A DNA stretch of 48,327 nt from Thermoflavifilum sp. (lineage in GTDB: Bacteria > Bacteroidota > Bacteroidia > Chitinophagales > Chitinophagaceae), in contig JADGHY010000001.1 in NCBI GenBank assembly GCA_019683625.1, forward strand, positions 1 to 48,327, in the 5' to 3' direction. Position numbers and translations under genes: made by a program. Below, in pieces: positions 1 through 10,200 of the stretch; the stretch's first letter is position 1, and each line of letters begins with the position of its first letter. The notes below the pieces were generated by a model that was not told where the DNA came from, ran no database searches, and worked only from the letters and a program-made list of their open reading frames with translations.

Positions 1-1347
1 CTGCTGCACTTCCCGGCAGCTCATGAAGAGGTGCCATAGCAATCCACTCCGGTAATTTTCAATCATCACCACCTGTGGGCCCTGATCTATGGCCAAATAG
101 CGCTTGGGATACCAGTTTGCCGTTTCACTAAATGCATCATAAAAACCATAAGGCCCCCAGAGTTTATCTTTCATTTGATGATTCGTGAACCAATATCGGA
201 TAGCCTGCATGGATTCACGAGGCGTATAGACAATCGAAGAAACAGCGGCTGTAGGAGAAATTACACCTAAGTCAGTTTTCTCGCCCGGTGCATGTGCTGC
301 ATAACCATGCACCGAATAACTGGCTGTGAGTCCCCAGTTCTGAGGACCATATCCTTTGTAATGCAGGGGATTCTTCACGCACCATGTATAATTAATCATG
401 GTTTGATTCACATTTTCTTTCCAGTAATCAGCGTATTGATCTTTCAATCCATGCGGATTCAAACCCAGATAATTGTAATGCGCCCAGAATAAAGGCCCTC
501 CCAGCCTGGCATCGCCTTGATGATGCAGTTGTAACTCATAGCCTTCATACCAGGAAGGGGATACGATTTTACCATTTTCAGCCCATCCCTGGTGGTACAC
601 GGAAGCCGGAATCGCATAGGTGGGTGAAGAGGCCGCCAACACATAGGCAATCAAACATTCATTATAGCCATGAATAGGAAAATGCATCGCCCAGCCATAA
701 TCAGGGCTCCAATGCCAGTATAACACCTGTTCGCCATGTTGGTACCAGTTCCATTCCACCGTGCGCCAAAGGGTATCTATTTGCCTGGCCAGCAGTTGGG
801 CTACTGCATTTCCCTGCATGAGATATTGCCTCGCACACAACAGACCTTGCACGAGATAGGCTGTTTCCACCATATCTCCTCCATCATCTTTCGGGCTGAA
901 AGGTTTCACCTTCCCGTTTGGATAAAGCCAATGCGGCCAAGCACCGTGAAAACGATCGGCCTGTTTCAGAAAATGAATGATTTGCCGAAGGCGGCTGATG
1001 CCTTGTTCCTGGGTGATATATCCGCGATGCATGCCCGCCAGAATAGCCATGATCCCAAATCCGCTACCCCCTACGGCTATGACATCTGCATCGTGTTCGG
1101 GATAAATACCATCCACATGAATACGCTCACGTGCCATGCCGGAATGGGGCTCTGCTCCCTGCCAAAAATATTGAAACGTGGCCCGTTCCACACTGTCGAG
1201 CAAGGCTTCATCAGGAAGCAAAGCCTCGTGCTGCGATGAACGGGATGCTCCTGGATTGATCTTTGCCTCATGAAATCGAAAGGCAGCAAGCACACTTAAG
1301 GCAATAGCACTTACAGCAATCTGAATTGCGACCCGATGCATGTTCAT
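1..1347 (-). CDS. PF10091/GH144-type glucanase, C-terminus cut by window edge
   Basis: Reading minus from an ATG at 1347 gives 449 codons that stay open to base 1. The gene is therefore truncated by the window, not broken. The end matches the paralogue at 3123-4805 (shared IENYRSGLLWHLFMSC and EVQ), whose C-terminus suggests only about 13 residues are missing. The protein has an N-terminal hydrophobic stretch (MNMHRVAIQIAVSAIALSVL) with no lipobox cysteine, so it is probably periplasmic. PF10091 glucoamylase-like (alpha/alpha)6 proteins include GH144 endo-beta-1,2-glucanases, first characterised in Chitinophaga pinensis; that substrate is inferred here. It starts 7 bp after the GH43 stop, so it is the last gene of PUL 1 visible. 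Unlike the paralogue it lacks the N-terminal Ig-like domain. Confidence 0.85.
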   Translation of the reverse strand, partial: MNMHRVAIQIAVSAIALSVLAAFRFHEAKINPGASRSSQHEALLPDEALLDSVERATFQYFWQGAEPHSGMARERIHVDGIYPEHDADVIAVGGSGFGIMAILAGMHRGYITQEQGISRLRQIIHFLKQADRFHGAWPHWLYPNGKVKPFSPKDDGGDMVETAYLVQGLLCARQYLMQGNAVAQLLARQIDTLWRTVEWNWYQHGEQVLYWHWSPDYGWAMHFPIHGYNECLIAYVLAASSPTYAIPASVYHQGWAENGKIVSPSWYEGYELQLHHQGDARLGGPLFWAHYNYLGLNPHGLKDQYADYWKENVNQTMINYTWCVKNPLHYKGYGPQNWGLTASYSVHGYAAHAPGEKTDLGVISPTAAVSSIVYTPRESMQAIRYWFTNHQMKDKLWGPYGFYDAFSETANWYPKRYLAIDQGPQVVMIENYRSGLLWHLFMSCREVQQ

Positions 1348-1354
1348 ATGTTAT

Positions 1355-3112
1355 CTATTGAACTTCAAGAATGCTTTTTTTAGGAGATGTGCCATTTTCA
1401 TTGATCGCCTCAATGGTAAAATAGTAGGTTTTTTCCCGATCCATGGCTTCAAAAAAATACTGGTTATCTGCATACACCATAATGGCGTTGTACAATTTAT
1501 GCGGATCCGTGCCATAATAAATCTGATAAGCGTAAGCATGATTTACAGGGCTCCAGCGAATCCAGGCGCTGCGTTTGTCTTTTTCCGTGCGCAAAACCAT
1601 GAATTGCCCCACAGAATCGGGCTTTGCTCCCTGTCCGTTTCCGAAGATGCGAAGGCCACTTAGTGCAAATTTCCCGGTGGGCATATGCAGGTTCACCATT
1701 TTGATGTACCGTGCTTCTACAGGCGTATCGAGTTCCACATAATCGTGGGGAACATCCGTCAGGTTTTTGCTTTTATCGATGAGCAAATGCCAATGTATAC
1801 CATCTTTGGAATCAAATATTTGGTATTGATGATAACCTTCTGTTGCGGGAGGATGGGCATCCTGATCAGCATAATTGATTTGGATAGCTTTCACTATACA
1901 GCGGTCACCCAAGTCTGAAATGATCCACTCGCCTGCTTTTCCGGTAGCTGCACTCCAGTAGGTACGGATATCTTCATCCACGGCAAAATTGGGATAATGT
2001 GCACCGTCGGTCGATGACACCTGCACGGGCTTGGCAAAGTTGAGCAACATCCATCCGGTGAACTGACCTGCCTGAGGGCTTGTGGGCAAATAATGCGGAT
2101 AATCTCCAAAGGCGGTATTGCAATACATGATGCCATCCTCATCAAAACCAGCGGGCCAGATGCCAATGCGGCGTTCAAAATTGTTTTTTACGGCGATGCG
2201 GATCGTGGATACATGCCACCATCTTCCGGCAGCATCCTGAAAGGTGCTGCCATGGCCTGCTCCACGGGCAAAGCCACCTGGTTTGTAACTAAGCGGGTCA
2301 GGCTGGAAATGAAAAGGGCCTAAAGGACTGTCTCCAACGGCCACCCCATCGGCATATCCGCTGAATTCTGTGCCCGGAGCAGCAAATTGCAGATAATATT
2401 TTCCATTGTGCTTGGTCATCCATGCCCCTTCAATAAAGGGATCCAGAAAAATATTGTCGTTATATTCTCCAAAACGTTGCCAGCCATAGCGCCAGGGCTG
2501 CAGCAACAATAGTTCTTTTCTGGCGGTCTTGGGTGCAAAGCTATGCCTGTCTATTTCCACACCATAAATGGGATAGGCATTGCTGCTGCCATTGTACATA
2601 TACAATCTGCCATCCTCATCCAGAAAAAAATCGGGATCCCATCCGCCAATCTTAAAGGAATCTATTGCTTTTTCCCACCGATTTTGCTTGGGATCGGTGG
2701 ACATCCAGATGGGAAAATCGCTCGTATAAGTTGAACCAAATACCAGCATCGTATCGCCCATGACCCATACGGCCGGCGCACACAAATCATCATACGTTCG
2801 TTTTCGCTGTGCTTCATTTAAAAACGAGCGTGCTATAAAATGCCAATGAAACATATCTTCACTCCACCAGTAACCTTTTTGATTGGTAGAAAACAAATAA
2901 TAATCCTGTTGATAGCGCACAATCACCGGGTCGGCGGTAGTCCGATGCTGTCCCCATTGGGTGAAGTCTGGGATCGGACAATATTTGTAATCCAGATTCA
3001 CGGGATTGCAATAAGTTTGTTGCTTGTGTTGAGCCTGCACAGAAGTAAACATGCATGGAAAACACGCAAGCTGAACAAAGAAAAAAGATGATAAAAGATG
3101 CTTTTTCATCAC
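1355..3112 (-). CDS. GH43 glycosidase with discoidin (F5/8 C) and FN3 domains
   Basis: 585 aa with a signal peptide ending near VQAQ. Residues 35-345 form a five-bladed GH43-like domain. The expected acidic triad is visible: Asp61 in TADPVIV, Asp159 or Asp161 in GWDPDFF, and Glu228 in FIEGAW. Residues 362-490 look like an F5/8 type C (discoidin) carbohydrate-binding module. Residues 503-585 look like a fibronectin type III module, ending in LEVQ. Family knowledge: GH43 enzymes are mostly alpha-L-arabinofuranosidases or beta-xylosidases, with some galactanases. The exact activity cannot be read here. It sits between two PF10091 genes, 10 bp after the upstream one and 7 bp before the downstream one, so it is cotranscribed. 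The start MMKKH gives two adjacent ATGs. Confidence 0.88.
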   Translation of the reverse strand: MMKKHLLSSFFFVQLACFPCMFTSVQAQHKQQTYCNPVNLDYKYCPIPDFTQWGQHRTTADPVIVRYQQDYYLFSTNQKGYWWSEDMFHWHFIARSFLNEAQRKRTYDDLCAPAVWVMGDTMLVFGSTYTSDFPIWMSTDPKQNRWEKAIDSFKIGGWDPDFFLDEDGRLYMYNGSSNAYPIYGVEIDRHSFAPKTARKELLLLQPWRYGWQRFGEYNDNIFLDPFIEGAWMTKHNGKYYLQFAAPGTEFSGYADGVAVGDSPLGPFHFQPDPLSYKPGGFARGAGHGSTFQDAAGRWWHVSTIRIAVKNNFERRIGIWPAGFDEDGIMYCNTAFGDYPHYLPTSPQAGQFTGWMLLNFAKPVQVSSTDGAHYPNFAVDEDIRTYWSAATGKAGEWIISDLGDRCIVKAIQINYADQDAHPPATEGYHQYQIFDSKDGIHWHLLIDKSKNLTDVPHDYVELDTPVEARYIKMVNLHMPTGKFALSGLRIFGNGQGAKPDSVGQFMVLRTEKDKRSAWIRWSPVNHAYAYQIYYGTDPHKLYNAIMVYADNQYFFEAMDREKTYYFTIEAINENGTSPKKSILEVQ

Positions 3113-3122
3113 TTCTCGTATT

Positions 3123-4805
3123 TTAACGAACCGTAAATCCTAATTTTTGCAATCCCAGCTGCACTTCCGGGCAGCTCATGAACAAATGCCACAATAATCC
3201 GCTCCGGTAATTTTCAATCATTATGATCTGCGGAGCCTGATCTATGGCCACATAATCCGTATCAAACCAGGGAATCGAAAGATTAAAAGCGTCTTTAAAT
3301 CCATAATCCCCCCAGAGTTTATCGCCGAGTATATCATAGTAAAATCGGATGGCTTGCATGGAAGCTGCGGGTGTATAGGGCAGGGAAGAAACGGCTGCAG
3401 TGGGCGCAATCACACCATCGTCGTTTGTGGGTGAATGTACGGCATATCCAACTGCCGAAGCAGTTCCGGAAAGATCATCACTTGCCGTGAGCCCCCAGCA
3501 GCTGCTGCTGTAGCCATTGAAGTGAAGAGGATTTCGCTTGCAATAAGCATATTGGATATTAGCATGTGCCACATTTTGTTGCCAGTAATCTGCATAAGCA
3601 TCGGCCAAGCCATGCGGATCGACGCCTAAAAAAGTATAATGTGCAAAAAACAAGGGGCCACCAAATGCAGGTCCTAAGGGCAAAACAATGCCTTCATAGG
3701 TATTTCCGTTGCGCATGTTGCCATTTCTTGCCCAACCACTATCATATACTTTTTTATCAATAGCATGGGTGCGTGAAGCGGCAGCTAAAACATAGGTGAT
3801 CAAGGCTTCATTCCATCCCTGGATAGGCGTTTGCATGGCCCATCCATAATTGGGGCTCCAATGCCAGTATAAAACCGATTGGCCGTTTTGCTGAAACCAA
3901 GTCCATTCCACCTGATCCCACAAGCTATCAATTTGCTGGCGCAAGGATTGTTCGGCAACGGTAGATGCCTGAAAATATTGGCGTGCACACAATAAGCCCA
4001 TCATCAAGTAGGATGTTTCCACCAAATCAGCACCATCATCCCTTGTGCTAAAGGGAATCGTTTCACCGGTTGCCCCATTAATCCAATGAGAAAAAGCACC
4101 ATGATAACGGGTGCAGTGATGGCTTAAAAAATCAACGATTTGGGCAATCCGATGCAGCCCGTCGGTTCGTGAAATAAAATTTCTTTCTATCCCAACCAAA
4201 ATGGCCATGATGCCAAAGCCTGTAGCCCCGGTGGCACACACATCAGCAGCGCTGCTGCGTTCGCGGATCAAGCCAGAAACAGGGTGGGCAAAATCCCAGA
4301 AATACCGGAAGGTTTGCTGCTCGACCAAGGTGAGCAAAGCACTGTCGGACAAGTGAGGAAATTTATCCGTTGAATCGATGGCCGTAATCCAATCGATCTG
4401 ATACGTATTGTCCAGCTGAGTGTTTTCCGTGCCTGGCAATCCTTTTTGCACCACCAAAAAATATTTGCTTAGGGCATGCAGGGTATCTTGCGGTTGCAAT
4501 ACCAGGATGCTGTCGGCCGACTGCTGGACTTGCCGAAGTGGTATTTGCTGCTGATGGTTATCATACAAAAAGATAAATGAAAAAATATCTTTGGTAGAAA
4601 CAGCATGATTAAATACCAACTTCAGTTGCGGACAGGTGCTTACCTGAAACAAATGATAAGAATTCTCCTGGCCATCCACAGCAAAACTGATTAACTGAAA
4701 CGATCTGGCTGCCTGAGGTTGCGGATTTTGTGGTTGTTTGGCACAGGACAAAGCCAGCATGGCCCACACGATGCCACACGCCTGATGAAGTGCCTTTATC
4801 TTCAA
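3123..4805 (-). CDS. surface lipoprotein glucanase, PF10091/GH144-type with N-terminal Ig-like domain
   Basis: 560 aa. The N-terminus has a lipobox, LALSC, with Cys21 as the likely lipidated residue. Residues 35-143 resemble a bacterial Ig-like (SusF/BIG-type) domain. Residues 150-560 are the PF10091 (alpha/alpha)6 domain, with QQTFRYFWDFAHP, GFGIMAIL, DDGADLVETSYLM and the C-terminal IDQAPQIIMIENYRSGLLWH. The family includes GH144 endo-beta-1,2-glucanase, so beta-1,2-glucan is the best substrate guess, but other PF10091 members are uncharacterised. It is a paralogue of the gene at 1-1347: this one is probably displayed on the cell surface, and the other has no lipobox. The start is the first ATG, 65 bp after the LamG gene, in the same PUL 1 operon. 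Confidence 0.87.
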   Translation of the reverse strand: MKIKALHQACGIVWAMLALSCAKQPQNPQPQAARSFQLISFAVDGQENSYHLFQVSTCPQLKLVFNHAVSTKDIFSFIFLYDNHQQQIPLRQVQQSADSILVLQPQDTLHALSKYFLVVQKGLPGTENTQLDNTYQIDWITAIDSTDKFPHLSDSALLTLVEQQTFRYFWDFAHPVSGLIRERSSAADVCATGATGFGIMAILVGIERNFISRTDGLHRIAQIVDFLSHHCTRYHGAFSHWINGATGETIPFSTRDDGADLVETSYLMMGLLCARQYFQASTVAEQSLRQQIDSLWDQVEWTWFQQNGQSVLYWHWSPNYGWAMQTPIQGWNEALITYVLAAASRTHAIDKKVYDSGWARNGNMRNGNTYEGIVLPLGPAFGGPLFFAHYTFLGVDPHGLADAYADYWQQNVAHANIQYAYCKRNPLHFNGYSSSCWGLTASDDLSGTASAVGYAVHSPTNDDGVIAPTAAVSSLPYTPAASMQAIRFYYDILGDKLWGDYGFKDAFNLSIPWFDTDYVAIDQAPQIIMIENYRSGLLWHLFMSCPEVQLGLQKLGFTVR

Positions 4806-4870
4806 GAGAAATCCATTTTAAAAATCAGGGAGCGAGGAAAAACTCACTCCCTGATGAAAACCCAAAAACC

Positions 4871-5701
4871 TTATTTACCTCTTCCCTCCAGGCGTACGAG
4901 GGCATTAATATCCTCTTCACTCAATGCCTGATCATAAACCCTCACTTCGTCGAGCAATCCGTTCAAAAAGCTTGCCCAGGGCTGGCTGCCCGTGGCAGAA
5001 GTGAGGCTGGGATTGGTCATAAACTGAGATGTGCCAAACACCAGGGGGCCTACATACTGAAATTGAATAGGCCCATAATTATTCACCTGTTGGGTGGCTA
5101 TTTTATTACCGTTGACAAATACTTTGAACGTGGAGCTTGCCGCATCGTAACTTACCGCAATACTTGTCCACACGCCCCAAAGATTATTAATCTGGTAATT
5201 GCCCAACCAGGCATCGGTGCCGTTGTTATTGACATGTATTTTCAGGAAGCCATGATCGGTTGTGCTTCCGTTTTCAAAAAACACGTCCAGGTTGCCCCAG
5301 AAGGCCGTGGTATCGGAAAGAGAAAGGATGCCGCCCGTGCCATTGGTATTTTGCTGGGCATTGACCCAAAAGCTAAGGGTAAAGCTTTGCAGTTGCACGA
5401 GGCGTTGGCTGGTGGGGAACAGCACATAAGAATCGGTGCTGCCGATGCGTAAGGCCTGTCCCTTCACACCATTGGCAAAAGAGGTGTTCACGGCTGTTCC
5501 TTGAGCACCGGATATGCTGTCTATCAAATTCCCATTAAATGACCAATAGGCCACCAGATGGGTGGCGCCCACCTCGTTGGAGCTGGTATAACCACCAATG
5601 GTCAGGGCGGGCATGTAGCTATGCGGATCAAATTTTTTATAGCAGGCGCTAATGAGCATCCATGCGCAAAGAGCCATCAGTGCAGGGATCTGTCGTTTCA
5701 T
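4871..5701 (-). CDS. LamG-like (concanavalin A-like) lipoprotein of PUL 1
   Basis: 276 aa from the ATG at 5701. A longer open frame to 5788 would overlap the end of susD and lacks a signal, so it was not used. The N-terminus, MKRQIPALMALCAWMLISAC, is a type II signal with Cys20. Residues 50-270 form a LamG_3/concanavalin A-like jelly roll: LVAYWSFNGNLID, FTLSFWVNAQ, and the closing LNGLLDEVRVYDQALSEEDI, which is typical of LamG domains. No catalytic residues are recognisable. The gene lies directly after susD (20 bp), the usual place for a SusE/F-like surface glycan-binding lipoprotein, which is the inferred role. A glucanase function is possible but not supported. Confidence 0.85.
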   Translation of the reverse strand: MKRQIPALMALCAWMLISACYKKFDPHSYMPALTIGGYTSSNEVGATHLVAYWSFNGNLIDSISGAQGTAVNTSFANGVKGQALRIGSTDSYVLFPTSQRLVQLQSFTLSFWVNAQQNTNGTGGILSLSDTTAFWGNLDVFFENGSTTDHGFLKIHVNNNGTDAWLGNYQINNLWGVWTSIAVSYDAASSTFKVFVNGNKIATQQVNNYGPIQFQYVGPLVFGTSQFMTNPSLTSATGSQPWASFLNGLLDEVRVYDQALSEEDINALVRLEGRGK

Positions 5702-5721
5702 AACTCTTTTTTTAAAATCAA

Positions 5722-7206
5722 TTAATAACCTGGGTTTTGGATAAGCACGCCGGCACTCAGGTCTATTTCGTTTTGCGGAATGGGCCACACTTCATTTTTT
5801 CCGGCCTTCCAACCCTTAGGGCCGAAGATCTGGGCGGCTCTGCCCTGGCGGATCACATCGAAATATCTGTCGAATTCCATGGCCAACTCCACGTGGCGTT
5901 CATGCCAGATGGCCAGGCGCAGGCTATCCTGATTGGTTGTGGTGATATCGGGCAAAATATTGGGGTTCCCCTGGCGGGCGCGTGCACGCACCTGATTCAG
6001 AGAATTGAGTGCCTGTTGCGTATTGCCCAATTCATTAGCCGCCTCGGCATTCATGAGCAACACTTCAGCATAGCGAATCACACGGATGTTTTGCTGACAT
6101 CCTTCCGTGTAGCCGGATTGATACATGCTGAAGGGCACATAGGATTTTTGATTGTACCGGGGATTGGTGACGGTCAGGGGCACAAAATCACCTTCCGGAG
6201 TGGTTTCGCCGCGGAAGAGGATGGTAGCATCCCTGCGGGGGTCGCCCGGTTCATAGGTGCTATCGGCCAGTTTAGCCGTGGGCACATTAAATCCCCATCC
6301 GCCGCCTACCACACCCCGTGCACCCTGTACCTGAGAATATTGTGAATTAGAGGCACCGGGATTGCCGGGAATCAAAGCACACTGGATCTCAAAGATAGAT
6401 TCCGCACAATTTTCATTTTGTACCCGAAACAATTGTTCGTAGTTGGGGAACAAATGATAAATACCGAGGGCCATCACCTGATTGGTGTAATCCAGCACCT
6501 GCTGCCATTTCTTTTGATACATGCACACTTTGGCATGCAAAGCCAGTGCAGCGCCCTTGGTAGCATGGCCCACTTCGGCAGCAGGATAGGTTACGGGGAG
6601 CACGGCAGCCGCATCGGTCAGATCCTGTTCAATGGCAGCATACACACTGTCTTTAGGTGCCCGGGGTAAATTATAGTCGGCTGGGCTCTGTGGCAGATGC
6701 AGGCGCAGGGGCACTCCGCCAAAAGCGCGAACCAGGCGAAAATAACAATACGCACGAATGAATTTTGCCTCGGCAATGTATCGTTGCTTGAGGCTTTCAT
6801 CAAAATGCATAGTATCCACATGATCGATGACCTGATTGCAAAGATTGATTTCCTGATACTGGCCTGTCCAGAAATCCTGCAGCTGGCCTTCGGTGGAGGT
6901 AGCCGTAAAATTGTCAAAATCATTCATAAACGTGGCATCCTGCGGATCACTTCCTTTTTCCGCATCATCAGAGCCCAGGCTTTCCACGGCTATGGCCGCA
7001 AAAGCCACCTGTTTCCATTCATGCAGGTTAGCATACATCGCATTTACGGCTTTGGTGGCATCTTCCTCCGTGAGCCAAAATTGTTGATTGGGCTGTTGTC
7101 CCTGAGGAGGCACTTCCAGAAAACTTTTTGAACAGCCTGCGGCTATCAGCAATAAGCCAAGCAGCCAGAAAAGATATTCCCTTTTATGATTTGGTTTCAT
7201 GGTCAT
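5722..7206 (-). CDS. susD: SusD/RagB outer-membrane glycan-binding lipoprotein (PUL 1)
   Basis: 494 aa. The lipobox is LLIAAGC, with Cys25. The N-terminal SKSFLEVPPQGQ and the TEEDATKAVNAMYANL helix are classic SusD starts. TPR-like helices follow, and the conserved C-terminal part reads VIRYAEVLLMNAEAANELG, LNQVRARAR and ERHVELAMEFDRYFDVIRQG. SusD proteins form a hinged lid on the SusC channel and capture oligosaccharide at the cell surface. It is 6 bp after susC. A second ATG at 7200 could also be the start. Glycan specificity cannot be read from the sequence. Confidence 0.96.
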   Translation of the reverse strand: MTMKPNHKREYLFWLLGLLLIAAGCSKSFLEVPPQGQQPNQQFWLTEEDATKAVNAMYANLHEWKQVAFAAIAVESLGSDDAEKGSDPQDATFMNDFDNFTATSTEGQLQDFWTGQYQEINLCNQVIDHVDTMHFDESLKQRYIAEAKFIRAYCYFRLVRAFGGVPLRLHLPQSPADYNLPRAPKDSVYAAIEQDLTDAAAVLPVTYPAAEVGHATKGAALALHAKVCMYQKKWQQVLDYTNQVMALGIYHLFPNYEQLFRVQNENCAESIFEIQCALIPGNPGASNSQYSQVQGARGVVGGGWGFNVPTAKLADSTYEPGDPRRDATILFRGETTPEGDFVPLTVTNPRYNQKSYVPFSMYQSGYTEGCQQNIRVIRYAEVLLMNAEAANELGNTQQALNSLNQVRARARQGNPNILPDITTTNQDSLRLAIWHERHVELAMEFDRYFDVIRQGRAAQIFGPKGWKAGKNEVWPIPQNEIDLSAGVLIQNPGY

Positions 7207-7212
7207 TTCGTT

Positions 7213-10200
7213 TTAAAAGGTGAGGTTAATACCAGCATTGTAGGTAGCATACATTGGATACACATTCACGTCAACACCGGCCCTGGTGGGCGACCCGCCG
7301 ATCTCTGGTGAAAAACCTTTATAGGAAAAGAAATTCAGGGCATTTTGCGCATTCACGTAAATGCGAAGGCGGCTGATCTGCCAGCGTTGGGTGAGGCGAT
7401 CGGGCAAAGTATATCCCAACTGAATGTTGCGTACGCGGAAATAACTACCGTTTTGTACGTAAAATGAATTGGAGATATAATTTTCTCCACCGCCAATATT
7501 GGCCGAAGGATAAGTGTTGGATGTGCCCGGCCCATGCCAGCGATGATCAAAGAAATCCTGGGTAAAGTTTTCCCCACCATAACGAAATCCCAGATTGGCA
7601 TTGTAAATATCTACACCTGCCACACCCTGAAAATCAAGGGTAAGATCAAATTGCTGGTACGACCAGGTGGTGTTGATGCCATACAAATATTTGGGGTTGG
7701 GATTGCCCAACACCACACGATCCCGATCATCAATCACCCCGTCGCCGTTGATGTCGGCAAATTTGAAATCACCGGGTTTGGCGGTAGGTTGAATGGGGGT
7801 GCCATCTTTGCCCACGTAGTTGTTAATATCGTCTTGGCTCTGAAATACGCCGATGACCTTCCGTCCGAAAAATTCCCCGATGGGCTGGCCTACAATGGTA
7901 CGGGTATTGAAATTGTTAGATCCCGTGGTACCCACGGCTTGATAAATGGGATTGGCACCTGTGGTTACCGATAACACCTTGTTGTTATTCTGGCTAAGAT
8001 TTGCGCTGATGGAATAATGCCATTTTGTGCCAATCTGATCGGCCCAAGATAAAGTAAATTCCACGCCTTTGTTTTGAAAGTCAGCCTGGTTGCCGATGAT
8101 GGTTCCGGATGTGGTGCCCAATGAGCCCAGGATGGGAATATCAAAAATGGCCTTTTCGGTTTTTTTGATGTAATAATCGATTTCCAGATTCAGCCTATCC
8201 TGCAGGGTAGTAGCTTCCAAGCCAATGTCGGTACCCACACCGCGTTCCCAATAGGTAGTGGGCGGCACAATGGTGGTGATGCTGGCTCCAGTGTAATAGG
8301 CCTCAGGATTGCCAAACACTGCCGTAAACTGCGGAATCTGGGTGACGGTGAGCACGGAAATATTGGATGGCACAGATGCATTTCCGATTTTACCCCAGCT
8401 CCCCCTGAGCTTTAAATAGCTGAAGGCGTGTTGGTTTTTCATGAATGATTCTTCGCTGATCACCCAACCTGCACCCACAGAAGGAAAATATCCCCATCGG
8501 TTGGAGCCCGTAAATTTTGAAGAACCATCAGCCCGAAAAGAAGCATTGATCAGGTAACGATTCCGGAAAGCATAATTGATTCTTCCGAAATAAGAGGCCA
8601 CCGTAGAAAGATCGCCTCTGTCACTGGCAAAACGGGAATTCTGGTCGCCGAGCGAGAGATAAAAATCTCCTTCAGAATTATCGGGCACATTTTCCGCACT
8701 GGCGGTTAATTCATAAAACTTGTATCGCTGAGCGGATTGGCCGGCTAATACCGTGATATGATGAGCTCCAAATTGGTGCTGATAGGTGAAGGTGTTTTCC
8801 ACGATCCAGTTGCGGGTTTCATCGCGGGTGAGGGTAAGTTTGCTGGTGCTGTTTTGCTGTTTTAACGTGGCTTTGTACACCGGCACATAATTTCGCACTT
8901 CCTGCTGAGCAAATTCTCCGCCCCAGCTGGTACGGAAGGTCAGGTCTTTCCAGAGCTTCAATTCAGCAAACACATTTCCGGAAAGCCTGTAGATGCGGGA
9001 TTGCTGATGAAAGAAATCGAGTGTAACCTGCGGATTGAAATTTGAGCCATCGGCAACATTGTAATCCGATGGATCGCCGTAGGAGCCATCCGCATAATAT
9101 ACCGGCACCACGGGTGCAGCTGCATATAATTCATGAAATATGCCGGGCGGGTAGTCATGCGAAAAACTATAAGCCCCGGTAACGGTGTAGCCGATATGCA
9201 GTGCATTCAATGGCTGAAAATCATTTTTCACCAAGGTGGTATAGCGCTTGTAATCATTTTTTTCTACCAATCCTTGTTGATCCAGATAACCCAGGGAAAA
9301 GCGATAAGCAGCTTTATCCGTGCCACCATTCACAGAAATTTCATGGTTGGTGATCAAGGCATTTCGCAAAATCTGATGATACCAATCTGTGCCTTTTCCA
9401 AACTGGTTGGGATCGTAAATGGGATTGTTGCCGTTGATTTGATAGAGTTCGTTGATAAGCGTCGCATATTCACGTGCATCTGCCATTTTCAGCGGATGGG
9501 TAACACTTTGCCAGCCGGCATAACCGTTGTAATGCACCTGCATTTTTCCACTGATACCTTTTTTAGTGGTAATCAACACCACTCCGTTGGCTGCTCGGAT
9601 GCCATAAATTGATTCTGAAGAAGCATCTTTCAGGATACTGATGCTTTCAATATCGGCAGGATTCAGGAAGCTGATATCGCTATACCATACGCCGTCGACC
9701 ACATAAAGCGGATTGGGATCGCCATATACGGTACCCAGGCCCCGGATGCGGATTTCAGGTGAAGCTCCGGGTTGTCCTGAATTGGTAATCTGTACGCCAG
9801 CCACCTTGCCTTGGAGGCTGCTGATGGCATTGACAGAAGATTGCTTGGCAATATCCTCCCCTTTAATTTGGGCCACGGCACCTGTCACGTCAATTTTCTT
9901 CTGGGTTCCGTAACCTACAACCACCACCTCATTGAGCTGAGACACAGATGGCCGCAAGACAATTTCCAGTGTAGAGCGGCCGTTGACGGGAATTTCCACG
10001 GTTTGATACCCTACATAAGAAATCACCAGCACGGCATCGTCGGGGACTTCAATCTGAAAAGCTCCCTCCTCATTGGTTACTGTGCCTGCCGTCGCACCTT
10101 TCACCTGAATGGTTACTCCGATCAAGGGCCTGCCCAGCGAATCGGTCACCCGGCCATGCACTTCAACGGGCTGAAGTTGCTCTGCATGTGGGGCGATAAC

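Noticed and set aside
1..1347. Possible pseudogene at the left edge
   Set aside because: The frame is intact from ATG to base 1 and matches the paralogue throughout; it is only cut by the window.
4730..6345. Plus-strand open frames of 240 and 202 codons
   Set aside because: They lie opposite the LamG lipoprotein and susD genes, which have clear lipoboxes and domains. The antisense translations show no family features.
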